Under the pieces are notes generated by a model, which was not told the DNA's origin, made no database searches, and was given only the letters and a program-made list of their open reading frames with translations. Position numbers and translations under genes: made by a program. 64,000 nucleotides of DNA from NCBI GenBank assembly GCA_900618425.1, contig UZAN01039780.1:14960-78959 (forward strand), given 5' to 3'. Of this stretch, positions 32,701 through 47,362 are shown in pieces (within the stretch, counting starts at the first letter, position 1; each line of letters begins with the position of its first letter). This stretch comes from Echinostoma caproni (lineage: Eukaryota > Platyhelminthes > Trematoda > Plagiorchiida > Echinostomatidae).

Positions 32701-35700
32701 TATGTCATGCTAAAACATCAATTTGTGGTTATCAAATACATCAATGAGGAGTTTTCAAATGAATTCTCATATCATAAGTTTGAAGATCCTCAGTATATTT
32801 TTAAACCGATTCACTTTTGCTAGACCAGCGATGTAATCAACTGCAAAAGTCAAGGAAGACTTCAGCTTGCTCACCCAAAAGCTGCAAACTAGACCCTGTA
32901 ACCTGGATAAGTGCACGACATTAGGCTATCACTAAAACCAATTTGTTATCAGGCCCAGACGTATAGTGTTTTGAACACTTGAAATATTGAAAAGTAAAAA
33001 ACTGAAAAACATCACTGTATTGTTTGGAGTTGCATGTGGGCAGACAGGTGAAACGGATGTTGAGAATCGCATTTGGAGGTAATTGCAATTTTCATCAGAT
33101 TAAGATATATCAGTGGGACTAACACGTTTATACACGGAATCATTTTGCATTTTTATAAAGCCCGGAATACTTCAATCACAAATGCACTTCACAACGCACC
33201 GATAGGTCGGTCCCATTCCCAATTACGCATTTTTCACATCCATTTACACTGAGGCAGATGATTCTCGTGAAACGAACAAAAACAAATAAATATTACACCG
33301 TTTGCAAAAGTCAATATAATCCTTGAATCCTTTCCCACCGCGTGAGTTAGTTCGTCGTAAAAAACCGCTACAGAACGAAATAAAACTTCACAGACCATTC
33401 CTAGTTCTTCCCGCGATGAACTTGTGAAATGTGGGAACTGGTTCACTATACGTATTCAAAGTTGGGCCACAGGAGATTGTTTTTCTTTTTTCACCGATAA
33501 TGGATATATTCCAAAGAACAGATAATTGGCCTAAGAGGTGAATCTTGGGACGGAATAAAAGCTCCATTATCTGTTGAGCTCTCGAGGCCTAGAATAAATG
33601 TTTCCAAAATGCGGGTTCTGTCACAGAATGCATTAACTCAGCTGTTGCCAATCGAGGGAAGTGTTGATGAATTAGCACTCGGTTGCATTAGTGGTTTTCC
33701 TGTTTTTGGGTCACCAGAAAGGCGAGCGGAAAAGATTGTCTGTCACACCTGCCACATTTGCAACAGACCATGCCTCCAAGAACCCAACTGCTTCCTTCTA
33801 AAGTGCTTCACCTTCACCTCCAGTGGTATTGACAGTAGGTCTGTATCAATCTCACACACACGTATGGTGAAACGAATAACACGGAACGTAAGTCACAGGA
33901 ACTGGTGTTTATGAGAAGAATCTGGTACAAATCGAAATACGTTTATAAATATATATATATATATATATATATGAGTGTATTATTATTATTATGCGCAATG
34001 TCAGATATTTTCAAGTGAGAATAGGTATGATGCGTCTATTTGTGAGTGGTATACATCTCTTATCTGATTCCACTGCGGGTAGACCAAGATTCGCTTAAAC
34101 GCAGTCCTCGGTTCACCTTTTCGATATCTGCCACGAGGACGTTGTGAAGCACCCGCTTTTTGAACATGCATACTGTGGATTTGGAATCCTGTCTAAGAAG
34201 ATCGCTTCAAACTGCACCGATCTTGAACATTAGACACATTCGTCCACGGTGTGTAAAGATATACTCTATGTGAAAATCTTGAGAAGCACGTTAAAACACC
34301 TGTCGGCCTCATTTAGTTCGCACATTATGGCATTTGTGAAATTTCTTTATGAGTTTGCATTTTCACGAGTAGTTGCATGAGTAATGCCCCCCCCCCCCCC
34401 NCCCCCCCCACCCATTTGACTGAACATAATGCAACATTTTCACGGAACGAAATGAAAAGTGGGAGTTGAGGTTGGACACATCAGAACCAGCTGATCCGTC
34501 GCTAGCCTACGAGTCTACCAAGAGTACGGATCACCAGACCGGACAACTATTGGGATCAAGAGTGCATAGCGTTCCTTCGTCCAATCTGTTTGTACTGATT
34601 ACTTTGCCGAATGGGTGACAAGGAGTCCTCTCAGGGATTTTAATCAAGTAGCGGAGAATCGGTTCCGCGAATTGGAATACATTTTGCTTTTGAAATGTAA
34701 CATGTACGGTGCGCGTGGTATTGATGTTTTTCTCAACAAAGTTGTCGCGAGGTCCAGGCTATCAATCAGTGCAAACAAGTATAAAAACAACGATGATGTG
34801 GTTACCAGTCGATGTTGTCACAGATAATTTTACGAATAAAAGTCATGATTCAATTTGCAGTATTGCTCAGAAGTGAGCATTCAAATGTGTAAAATCATTT
34901 GAATATAAATATTTATACCATTTTTTGTGATCCAACACCTCCTACGTAAGGTAATATAAGTGCTAAGCAGAAAATATATTTCCTCAAAAAAATCACTGTG
35001 GTTTATCTAACCACGAACACCTTTTTCGACTCTTTCATTTCCTGCTTATTTGACGATCCGAGGAACTTTATATCAAATACGGTGGAAACGAGGTAATGAA
35101 AACTTGATTCCAATTAATCTTTACTTTTATCGTGAATTATAATAGTAAGGCTGTACACCATGACTCACCAGTCTCAGAATGCATCGGTCCGCACGCATGC
35201 AATCGCTTGACCGGGATGGGTTAACTCGACAAATTGTATGTGAGAGAGCGAGCGGGAAATGAATCACTGTTGGCCCAAACGTGATCTATATCCGGATTTG
35301 TCTAATACCCCGTGTCATCAATACCATTTCCGATTCGGTTAGTTTAGCCGTTCATTTATCCGGCAACTGTAGACAACCGAACGGACGTTTGGTGTGCGCC
35401 AGTCCACCAATGTGTCTCTATGTTTTTTTCCATCTGTCTATCCGACAGTTTGTCTGTCTGTCTAACCATCATCATCAATGGGGTCGGCTGATCGACTGAC
35501 TGACTATTCAGTTCCTCCGATTGCTACTGTTTCCCCATGCTCCCAACCCGGTAAACATTGTTTGATTGGTATTGGCGAATTAATGAACTGATTCTCCATA
35601 CATGTAAACCTATCAACAGCATCGTCATCGTCCAGTGCATTCTAGTGTCACTTCAAGGCGTGTATAAAACCCTCGGGTAGCTGGGAGAGGAAAATGTTAC

Positions 35701-38105
35701 CGTAGAGAACTGAGCAAACCATCATACGTACAAATAGTTCGGGATGCTTGTAAACGTTAAAAAACCAAAACATAATGGTCATGAATTTCACAACGTACTG
35801 TTTAAATTTTTAGATTTCGAATAAATAAAACATTCAGCATATGCTTATTTCTAGAATGGGTATATGATGGCTATCTTTCCGAAATAGAGCGTCAATTATA
35901 CAAGCATCTGACTGTGAAATACAGGCCCCACTCTGACTACCACTCTATCAAATACAAACGTTTGTTTGTTTCAGAGAAAAAACCATCACTTTACTACCGC
36001 GGGAGTTAAAAAAGAACGACATACGTACAGCAGCTTTCGAGGTTCAAAAGCGTTGAAAGCAGGTATTAGATTGTCGAACTAAAAAACGTACCAAACTCAG
36101 GTTAAACCCAACAAGGGAAAATATTGGTTGATAGAACAAAACCGGTCTCAGATATGTCATTTAAACACATATTAATGACAAAGTGTGGAAGAACCTTCAG
36201 TTTATTATCTTGAGAAACTTGCTTGGCTCTAAGCATTATTCGCATTAAAAAACAGCGTGCATATAGTGCTAAGTTGCTATTAGGTAACCAGTTTGAATAA
36301 TCATCAGTCACAATCCTGTGTCACGTTGTCTGAACTATTACGGTTTATTTAAAAGTCAGAATCTGTATACTATGCACATATATACAATTTTGGTTTCAGA
36401 AATCGTTGGCATACCAAACTATGAATGGTCACTAGACAGCTATGGATAACGGCTATAACGAACCCTGGATCGCATGCATTTGTCAGATATCCGACGCTGG
36501 GGGTGAATTCATATAGTCAAAATCCTCAGGTGGAAATGGCGGAATTCGCAGCTAGGCGAACGCGAAGTGGAACACTGTGACTGCTTGGGAATGTGTGTCT
36601 GAATACGCTACTGGAGGAGGGAACTTGAAACGATTTTGCACCAAGTCCAACGCATACAATGATGCAAATTAGGGAGGAAAGCGTACAATACAAATGTTTT
36701 ACGCATTTCATGCATAATAAATAATACGGAAAACAGAAAAACACTTCAAATATTACTTTAAATAAACGCCAGCACGGTGCACAATTGTGAACATATTTTT
36801 GTTTCTCAGGTGGACTGCTGAATCTGGTTTCCGTAACTGTCACATTGCAGCTTGACTGAAGGTTCGGACTTTGTTGTTCCTTGGAACATAGCCTAATCTA
36901 AACCCCAACAGATTTGACTTATTTGTCCTATCGTATATGGCCGATGTTTGGAATGTCCGTACCACTGTTGACATAAGTGGTTTCCCATTCAGATCGCAAA
37001 TAACTGGTTTCACAATCGAGAGGCCAGAGAAAATCACGTGAATCGCGTGTGGTTGGCAAAGCGTGGAGGAATTATCCATGATATTAAATCCTTTCAACGT
37101 ATCAGTGAAGCGATATCGTTATTGATTGGAAGAAATCAATTTCAAAAGAAGAGATGAGCAATCTAGGCTGGAGAGCTAATTTATTCCTAATAACGCCATT
37201 TCCATAGCTGGACATCTAATGGCGTAACGGGCGTAGGTGCAAAATTACTGAGTTGTCTATCCTGTCAAAAGAAATGCACTTAAATCAATCCCTGTGAGCT
37301 CTCTAGCAATGGAACGTACTGCTGTGGACGAGAAGGAATACATACACATCCTTACTGATTTGCATGCATGTGTGTTGGTTAGATCCAAAAATGCAGTCAG
37401 TACCCGGGATCATTATGTGAAACTCCGGTGAGGGTTCACTATGTGGTGAGAATTGAAATTGAAAAACAATAGTCCTTTGCCCGCACAAATACCGCACATT
37501 ATGGCAGACGTTTGACCATTCCATGCGTCATTCTGTGTTAGGAGAGAACTAATAGACTTGCGTGATTCATAGCGATGTATGCTATTTAGTATTGAACTGT
37601 TCAACGCACAGGTCTACGCGATTCTCCAAAACCCAGTTTTCTGGTATGATTAAGTTCTTTAGGCCACTTGTACAGAAGTAAGATCACCGTAAATTGTAAT
37701 ACTGGCAATGACTCAGTGGAGATATTGCTGTTCATACCTAACCAATCTTGACGAATATCCCAAAGAATATGGAAAACTATCTGCTTATTTTGCAGCTCAC
37801 ATAGAAAGAGGATGATGTTCACACTGATTAACTTTTCATTTTCCATCAGGGTCGAGAGTTGTCAGTTTACTTGACTACACTGAGCATTGAATACAAATAC
37901 AACGTGTATATGTTTTCCGCGGTCAAAAAGTCTTTCTATTGTCAGTCACCCTGTGGAGCTATCTAACGTAAGCTTCAGACAATTGTGTCAAAAACGAGGA
38001 CTTCAATGCTTTTTAAAATGCCCTTTGCCACGATACAACAATCTGTTCTAACGTACGGACCTGAGAAGTCACCTTCTATTGGTAAAATCTAACCTGAATG
38101 TGTGT
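29730..38105. other. No gene recognised; microsatellites
   Basis: Over 8 kb without a recognisable gene. It holds (TA)n at 33945-33972, (TAT)n at about 33979-33992, a C run with one N at 34387-34409, and an 18-base near-palindrome AGTACTCT-AG-AGAGTACT at about 31650. Frames at 33609-33914 (plus; a few Cys in CHTCHICNRPC) and 36840-37097 (minus, 85 codons) remain unassigned. Confidence 0.4.
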
Positions 38106-38107
38106 TC

Positions 38108-38200
38108 CAGTAGTCGAGAGGTTTGATTAAACCGAGCAACACTTCACATGCAAGCGTGGGCGTCATCCATGCGTGTGTCCGAATCCCACTGAGGCTACTG
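38108..38200 (+). mobile_element. tRNA-like SINE head, weak
   Basis: CAGTAGTCGAGAGGTTTGAT (A-box side) and GTGTGTCCGAATCCCACTG (B box) are enclosed by CAGTAG and CTACTG, which can pair. The spacing is long for a tRNA. The B-box region resembles those at 19034 and 29660. Confidence 0.35.
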
Positions 38201-38204
38201 AACG

Positions 38205-41200
38205 TTTCACAATCCACATACAAACAACGACCATTAGACCGAAACTGAGTGCACTTTTTGGTTCCCACCGTCAGGGATAAGACAACATCATATGACAATG
38301 GAAGAACCATACCCAGTTGACTGTATGACTATACACGTTAGTATCAGATAGTGTATTGCTCAAAGATAACTTTATTCTATACAGGGAGTGCAACCACGCA
38401 ACGTTTGATCAGATGAATTGCGGCGAAATTGTAATCAATAACCTCTGCCCGAATTGAATAATTGTTTAATCACAGAGCATACAAGGATGATTTATAATTA
38501 TTTTTCGCTGGGCAATCGTGTACTATGGAGGTGGAATCAAATATGTAGATACAAGAGAGTGTAGATACTGTGATCAAACATCTTCATTTATTGCAATGAA
38601 TGAAGCAGTCACCAGCCTTTCGTACCTTGGCAATCCACAATTCCCTGAAGACCCCCGATCACAATACGTGTTACTGTCTCCAAGAAGCGCTCTTGTCATT
38701 GACTGATATTTGTAGATAAATGGGTGTATACACCGGTGAGAAATTGATTTCCCTAAATCAAAAATTTAAACTCGATTCAATGAAGTTATTCTGAATACAA
38801 ATATATGTTCCTTCAGATATCTCATCTATTCGGCTATATTCTATGGCAAATGACACACATTTGTGATTGGTTTATGCTATCTTGGTACGCTGTAGACAAA
38901 AAACGCCCATTTTCCTCACCTTTGGATATCTTGTATGTTTAGTCTCTCCATGCCTAGTTACTACAAAGAAATAATACACAACTTCCCAATCTGGGATTTG
39001 TGAAGTCATCAAACATATTACGTCTCCTAATATATGGGTCATTTAGTAGCATACATCTGAGCATTTTGAAACAATACGTGTTGTATACGACAACTCAGTC
39101 ACGTAACAAAGTAGGTGATCGGGAGGGGTAAAACACGAATGATTGATACTTTAAATTTAGTTCATCTGAAAATTGTCAAGATCTGTGTATCCGGCATACC
39201 AAAAAAATGAATTTCACAGGTAAATTCAATTTATCCCAATAGGCGTGTAGCTAATGCCAACTGTTCCGCGTGCCTAAATCCGAATCAACTAATGTCATAT
39301 TTTTCTCTACTATTTTGCTTTCAAAAGCAAACTTTGAGCCATATAAAGATATTAGAGACGATCATCGATTAGTAGACATGATAAATAACACCGGTTGAGT
39401 GTATAGACTGCATCAACAATGATGAACAAATCAATGAATTGTACCCCGGTGCTAGTTTACAGGCACCTGACAACTGTTGTTCAGGAGCACATTATTTGAA
39501 ATGCATCGATGGTGATATTATAAGCAAAATAATCAAGTGTAATGCTCAACCAAGTGACTTATCCATTTATTAGTGTTCTCTAACTTCTTAGTTAGAGGCT
39601 TGATTATTCAATCAGCTATTTAAATCTCGAACTTGTTTATTAATTCATAATTCTACGAAAGTTTGCGAACTTTCTATTTATGATTGTATTTAATTACAGA
39701 TTATTAAGAACTAGCATGGAATTGCTTTCATCATGTGTTATTCAAGCTAACTGTTAGACATTTGGAAAACACCNTGTTTGTCGAGTTACTAAATAATTAC
39801 TATTAAAGAAAGTTTTGGATATTGAATACAATGTAGTTAAATATTTTTCGTGTCGATATTGATTTCGCCCAATGAAATACATTGATTTCATGAGCGGTAA
39901 TTCAATAACACTGAAGTGATAAGCACGGAACTCCACTCTGATAGAGATGTCTAATGCCGGGTTTCACGTACGTCCTTAAATATTTGAAGAACTATCAAAA
40001 GAATCTGTAGCTTAACAGTTCTGCATGACAAAAACTCATCCGACTTTCAATAATCGAATAGGATGATGTCAGATCTCAGGTTGCAATTCCCTTAAGATGG
40101 CTGCGTTCAGGCGGACGTTTTCATCGAAAAGGGTGGCCGAAACCAGTCGAAATTAAACGTACCAACGCAATTGGCCTACCGGCTTTATGAGAGCGTAAGG
40201 TTGTCACTTGGTCAGATAATTATTAAACACACGGACATGTGTGTGTCCAATGTCCACCGTGGCGCAAAATGACGTAAAACACAAAATCAATGATTGTAAA
40301 TTGATACCGTTTTGAAGAACGAGTGCTGAACGATTGGGTAAACAAAACGCCACGTGATTCTGTCCCAGGAAAAAATTGGACGGAAGCAGAGGAAAATGAT
40401 AAACTAAAGCACAGGAGCAATCCCTTTTTATTTGGTGGGATAAGCCAAACTTAAATATGTTGAAATCTGAAAGAGAACCTCAAGTCAGCAGATCACCAAG
40501 ATTGAGAACGTGCGTGAGGGTGGGATTTCTCAAGACTGGCAGACTGAAGTATCTAAGTGTATCCTTTTCCAAAGCGTGAATCACAGTACTTCTGTTTTAA
40601 TGGCATGTGCAACCGGCCCCGTTCTGGTATTTGCATAGAAGTTAACTGTTTTATGCATCATTCTTCAGAACTGTAAACCCAGTGTACTTTGTCAAGGTTA
40701 TAGTTGGATAGTAAGTCTAAGGATACGAGGGGAAAGAAAACAGGTTGACTGCCTGGTATGTTAGAACGGACTGTCTCACAAAAGAGAGTTGGTTCATGCA
40801 TCATCATTCCCGTTCGAAGGTTACTTGATCTTCTTTAAATTGACGCATTTCACATGTCTGAATCACTAGTGTCTTTCACCGAACTCTGTTTGCCATTCAC
40901 AAACTGAGATAATCTCTCTCGTTTCATTGAATCAGTCTTCACCGGTTGTTGCAAAGATCCGGGAGCTTGATGTGACTCCATTCGCGCTCTGTCGAATTGG
41001 CCATGGATCATTTTTGTGGCTTCGTTGAAACAGCATCCATCGCTTTTGATCTTCATAGGTGCCAAGAGAAATAACATTGAATTGGGAAATTAACGTGATC
41101 CTGTGTTTCCTCAAATGACCATTGATGTTGACATAGCATATGTATCCATGCTTGGTGGTACTGTGTGATATTGTCAACAAGGCAGCCAGCCAGTAGCTTA

Positions 41201-44200
41201 ATAACATTATTGGCTCCGCCAACTTATGCTCAGTTCACTGACGCCATCAGAAACCCTGCAAGTATTTTTAACGCATGGTTCAGCGTTGCACATGACCTGT
41301 TTCGGGTTTTTTTTTCCGCATGCTATTAGCTAACACCTCTTGCATCAATTATCAAAATAGTCCCATTGCGTCGTACACAAAAGAAACTAATTTGTCTCTC
41401 TGTTTTGGAGGAAAGCTGTATAAGCTTTATTTATAGAGGCTAGTATTTATTTGGGTTGCACGGTGACAAATCCTGTTTCAACCAGCACACAACATTGTGC
41501 AGGATTACTTCTGTCTATGGCCTGTTCAAGACGGCTTTCCGAGTAGGACCCATCCAATATAGCAATCTAACAGTGCTCCGTGCTAAGTAATATTGTACCG
41601 GAAGGCAGTACAAAGAGACTCTTGGTTAGCGATCAAATCAAGAATGGGGCTCATTCAACCAGACGCGCAGACGGAGCGGCGGGAAGTGCCTCGCGAGACA
41701 ATGTAGATAGCCACTCGAAATGAGCGAATCAACAATTACAGCCCGACAGACAATCCGCAGCTAACGGGAAAGATACCCACCGAATGCCACAACGTCGGAG
41801 CTGTCGATCAACGCATCTCGTGCCTCGATCGGGTCAAACCAGTCGTAATGGCACGCGGAAGAAGAGGCAACGTACGTGCCAAGTGCGGACCAAAAGCAAC
41901 AAGGAATGACCCACAGAAACAGCAATTAATCGACCCGCCGCTCGGTTGAAAATTGACTGTATACAATCGAACGCATATATTGTTTGCTTCGAATTGGATC
42001 AATAGACGTTTTCCCAGCCAGTTCGCCTTCTCAATACAATATGACAAAGTTTGCCGCCAAGATATACTAATTCATTTAAAAGAAACAAAATGCGTTTTCC
42101 GTGGGGATAAATATACATTTAATATGCAGTCACAGAGAGAGACTATTACAATTAAGAACTGAGTTATGTAAAGTACTACTTAAAAAGGTAAGAATGGTTA
42201 AATGAAGCTGTCGTCCCCATGGCACCTGCCTGATTTAATAGACATTCTGACAGTTCTAATAGTATTATTCATCTAAAAAGCACGTGCACATCGCTTGGTT
42301 ACAATATTCCTTGGAAAAAGATGGGGCATTCAAAAACAGCGGGGGAGTGGGGGATGTCAGTCAAGCATTTTTTTGTTATTCTTCGACGCTCGTGATGAGA
42401 GCTTACTTATCTCATGGGTGTTCTATCCGTTACGACCATCAAATTTATTCATAGTACTCCAAATAAATAGCAATAATTTTAAGATCTATTTCTCATTGCG
42501 ACGGCTAACACCTATAATTTTATTTCTCAGACATTTCGACTTATTCGTCCCTCGAATTCACTGTGAAAGTAAAATAATGGTCCTGGAAAGAAATGTGTTT
42601 CTCATTGGACATTGCATCCGAAATTTCAGTTTTGAACTCCAAAACGTGATCTAAATAACGAGTTTTGCGAGTTCACCACTGGTGACATCCAATTCATATT
42701 TTATCACGATCGGGAAAATTTCTATGTATTCACAACATAACTGGTACTGGGAATCTGTTAGGATTGCGAACTGCTGAGTCCGGTATATCAAATTGTCATC
42801 AATCTGACATTCAAGTCCGATGAACACTGGTTCGTCTTTTTTTATACTCCTTATCTAGTAGCAGCTGCTCCGGGTAATAAACCACGGGAGCAGAGAAGAT
42901 AACACCAAAGAGACTGAACGGATGCAAAACAGACTTTGAAGCTGTAGGACTATGTGCTGAGGTAAATTGTATTTTCCGAACAATGTAGATAAAGAAACAT
43001 GTATGCAAATTTTGTTTAGGCCGTTCTATGCGTGACCCACATTCTTCCCGTGCACAGTTTGCTTGTTGTTGTCGTTGATTCCGTACCCCAGGCATGTACT
43101 TCTCCATCTGTCTGTCAGATTCTCTTCACATCTGAATACATCACGCACAGGCAGAGCTCATTTTTATTTATTGTGCTGCCTATGGTGTACGACTATGCTC
43201 CCAAGACACTGATTCTCTATAAACGGAGAACATCCAGTTTCTAGGGCAGTATCGATTGATCGCTATTGTTCGAATTGAGAGCACGATACTGGGATTTTAC
43301 CAAAAATATGACTTGCGCCCAACCTGGTTTGTACCCTGGCCTTCATGGACTGAGCTGTTCACCATAAGGGTTATGTGATACGTATCAACAGAACATTCTG
43401 AAAACATGTCAGTATGCATTCCATTTTTTCGACAATGCCTAAAGTTGTGCTCTAATCGATCGATAAGTGAGAAAAATTGTTTACATCGCGATAGTCAGTA
43501 ATCTGACGAAGAAAGGGTCTGAAGAGTTCTGCAGATAAATAGTCACTGTGTGCGCCGATGAGAGTAACACACCATTTCTGGTTAGTCTAAGCTGCAGCAT
43601 TAAAAAGATTTGTCGGATGAATCCATCGAAGAACTTCTTATATATACATATATATATATATAGATATATAAAGATGATTATACTAGAAACCGACCTATAA
43701 TTATCAAAGATGATAAATAAACGTTTATCGGAATGAAACAGCCAAAAAGGTGCAGCAGATAAGGAACCGGATTAAATTTTGCATATGTGGAAAACTAAAA
43801 ACAAAGGTTTACGCAGAGACAACTGCATACAGGAGAGTAAAACCATGTTTCAATTTAGACTAGTATATAAATGATGAATTTAGCGCAGTACGCATTACCA
43901 CAATAGACAATGGGGTTTCCAGAACCCATCCAATGTTGAATAACACTGTCGGTGTCCGAGAAAACCAGAAAAACAAATATTTACAGGTAGAGCCTGCAAC
44001 GTTCTCATTGTTCAGCATACTGCCATTGATGGAGAACATGGAATTCATCACTAGTTAAAGCAAAAAAGAAACATTTAAATGTCAGAATTGGCTTCTCGAT
44101 AAATGAGATGAGCTGCTAATGCATTGCACACATAACGTCTAGCAATTAGACGGAACTTTCACGAAATCTGATCCACTGTTGGGAGGTGCTTTTAAGGCAA

Positions 44201-47200
44201 AACTAGAACAAGGCACTCTGAGATCGACAACCCAAGTGGCAGTTCCCTATAGTCAATGAATACTCGATCTTCGTCAACCACACAGCGTTACCAAACCACG
44301 CTAGGTCCAATTGCCAAAATCGTGTATGCCTGTAGTGTTAGAAAACGAAAGAATATTGATCTTTTTGGATGTAACGATATCCAAACCAAAAACCGGATGA
44401 ACGAGAAGACGGGTTAGCAGAACTGAAACCAGAAACTATGCCAGCCTTTGAAATGACGTTAAATTAAGAACCTAGTTCGGAGCGAAGCCCATAAGATTTG
44501 TTAAGAAGGTACACTGAATGAACAACTTTGATTTATCTAACCAAAGATATGTATAACACTACTCATCTGAAGAATGTGACTGATAGGGAAATGTTGGACC
44601 ACTCCGGAGAAAGAACGCGTTACACAATCCCCAAATAGAACTATTAATTGAAGTTCTCATTTTGACAGTCTGTAGTGGGGGATGAGAAAACAAAGGCTCA
44701 AAACAGTAATTGAGGCCAGAAATGAATTTTATCCTTTATGGGGACAAAACTTTGACCCCATCTGAATCTATTTGTCAAGTGGCGCCTAAACGATCGAAGT
44801 TTACCCTAGATTAGGCACTATTTTCTTGTTATTCAGTGTGCCGCAACACGATCGATGTGCCCACTTGAACAACAATGGTCTTGGCTGAAGAATATGAGAA
44901 CAAATTGGTTTCCACTTGACCATAAACAGAGTTGCGGGGTAGCACAATTTCTCAGTTTATGTCTTTCGAGAGCAAGATTGGAAATGGCCCCGTAAAAAAC
45001 GTGGTTGCCCAAATCCACATGGCGCATTCATTCTGGCATGTGATTTTTCATTTTTTGTTTTTCAGCGCACTTTCACGTTCACATGTGTTTCCATGTGGAT
45101 TTCAATTCTCCAAATTTTTACACCCTCTGATTGATATGTTTACTCAAATTCCCTCATTTCGTTTATTTGAATGTGTCAAACATATGAAGTAACCATGAAC
45201 TTTGATGCAAAATATTACTCACTAATCGTTCAATCTACATTTCTGACATTTGGAATAATCCTCAGTTTGTTGCAACATGTCACGATGGAAGGTCGGTGAG
45301 AGTAAAGATAAAAGAAGCCCGCGAATGTGAGTTTCAAGGCGGTCGATTTGGTTTCATGAGAACAGTAAAGTTTTCAGATCCCTGTTACAGTTTTGATATG
45401 ATATAATAGTTCTAGTTCATTGTTGATATTTAAAAAAAGTAGTGTTGGATTTATCAGTGTATTTGCACTTGATTGTTGACTTATTTTTGCAAAAATTGTA
45501 TTCTCGAACAGACATTTGTTGCATTTTTGTTTGGCAATCTACAATGCCGTCTAATCGGCAACATACACACCGTGCAAACGACCGGGGCAAAATTTGCATT
45601 ACCAAATGGAGCATCTTATATGACCGGGATTGTAAAACTGGAGCTAGTTTTCAGGGGTTTATTGCATTATGTATTTCTGGATTTTGGAAAACTGGGTTTT
45701 CAGTCCAACTGGTGTTTATCCACAGACGCATTTGGAAGATCAGTTCAGAGTTTTTGTTGTCTCAGCTACACTGTCACAAATGTGGAGCTAATGATATCCT
45801 AAACAGGCATTGTTTGAATCCGTGCGTCGGGTCTATGAACGAAGAACTAGATAGCTTTATCAATAGAAAAGTGGAACATTAAATGCTTTTGGCAAAGAGC
45901 CTTCATTCCAATGGTGAACTCTCGCCCACTGAAGTGGTTGCAATACGCTGTTGTAGCACCATTTGGATGGCATGAATTTGAGCGTTACGACAAAAGTGCT
46001 GTCAGCTCAAAATTTGGAAATATTTGCTATAGAGCAGCATGAAAGTTGATTGCTTTTTAATTAATTACTACCGCTTCATACAGATGTACATATATATATA
46101 TATGTATATATTAGTCCATCTGAGCATCCTTAATGGCACATCTGTTTTCATACGGTGCAAAATGAATGAAAAACATAAATGCCAAGTGTTTTAATCTTAA
46201 ACAAATCCAAACATTTTACGGTTACGAACACCTCACGTGATGTACGCGGGTCGTTGACTGGGGGCACAACAAGAAACAGGTCGTGATTTCAGTAAGTGAC
46301 TTTCTTCAATAAAACAGCAAGACAACATGAGCACATTTGAGACTATATATAGTCAATATCGTGGATATTCCGGCCGGATTGGCGGCCATTTTCTCTTATA
46401 ACGTCGTCGATTACATAATGGCTTTATGTTCGAATTGCAGATACAATTGACCTGATCAGCAGACAAATGCGGAGGGAGAGGCATGTATTTAGTTCACCGC
46501 AGCTATCCTTTCGGAATTTCGTTTCTTACATCAAGGCTTATCTAATCGATAGGAACTATGTTACCATGTGAATGAAATTGTTTTGCGAACCCGATTTTCT
46601 AGGAAATAAATCATTTCACCAGTGTTAAAATATGAATATTTATCCAGTCTCATGAGTTGGATGGAAATTAAATACTATGCACCCCGTTGTTTAACCCTTC
46701 TTACATGGCAGTGTGCAAAGCGTCATATGTGTTGTCCTAACACTCTCAAACCGCAATTGTAAAACGAAATAGTCTTCTAAGATAAAGGTAAATGTCACAA
46801 GTGATACGAAGCATATCGCAAATATATGTTAGACATAATTCTGCAATATTCCCTCACGTCTACACATTTTTTGGATCGGCGTCATTTACTGTGAAATTCG
46901 TTCAGCTATCACCTAAAATTATCACTGAAATCTGTGCTCGGAAACAGAGGTTTGTTAGGTACTTTGACAGTGGTCTCTGGCGGAGAGAAGGGTTCGTTCT
47001 TGAGAAACTTAACAAATTCGACATGGTTGGCAACTTTGTGGACTCGATCATAGACCAATAGTGATCGAAATCGCAGCTTCATGAATCATTTGAACAGTAG
47101 AAGTAACAAATTAAATGCACAGTGTTATGGATGTGTTGCGTCTATCGCTGGGGGAAACTTGGAGTTTTACATGCGTTCTACCACTAATTTGTCAATAAGA

Positions 47201-47362
47201 ATCAGTTAGAATTGCATTTCACAGATCTTCAACGTCTTGTGTGAATTTTATGTCGAACGACACAAAGAATAATGTTTATTGCCCTTCTATTCAAGTTATG
47301 TAGCACTGGTAATCTAAACGAATTCAAAGGATAACTGTAAATGACACGAAGCTCCAGTATCA
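38205..47362. other. No gene recognised; microsatellites
   Basis: Over 9 kb of unassigned AT-rich sequence with (TA)n at 43637-43671 and 46086-46111. Two overlapping minus-strand frames (40850-41077 and 40932-41222) are the most protein-like. The first has a charged C-terminal half; the second starts with a hydrophobic segment. No domain is recognised. Overlapping plus frames at 45442-45882 and 45473-45802, and 46792-47061, are likewise unassigned. Confidence 0.4.

Noticed and set aside
43300..43390. tRNA-like sequence on the minus strand
   Set aside because: Only a partial B box (GGTACAAACC) is seen, without a convincing A box.
45442..45882. 146-codon plus-strand frame as a gene
   Set aside because: A second long frame overlaps it, there is no recognisable domain, and the composition is like that of the surroundings.
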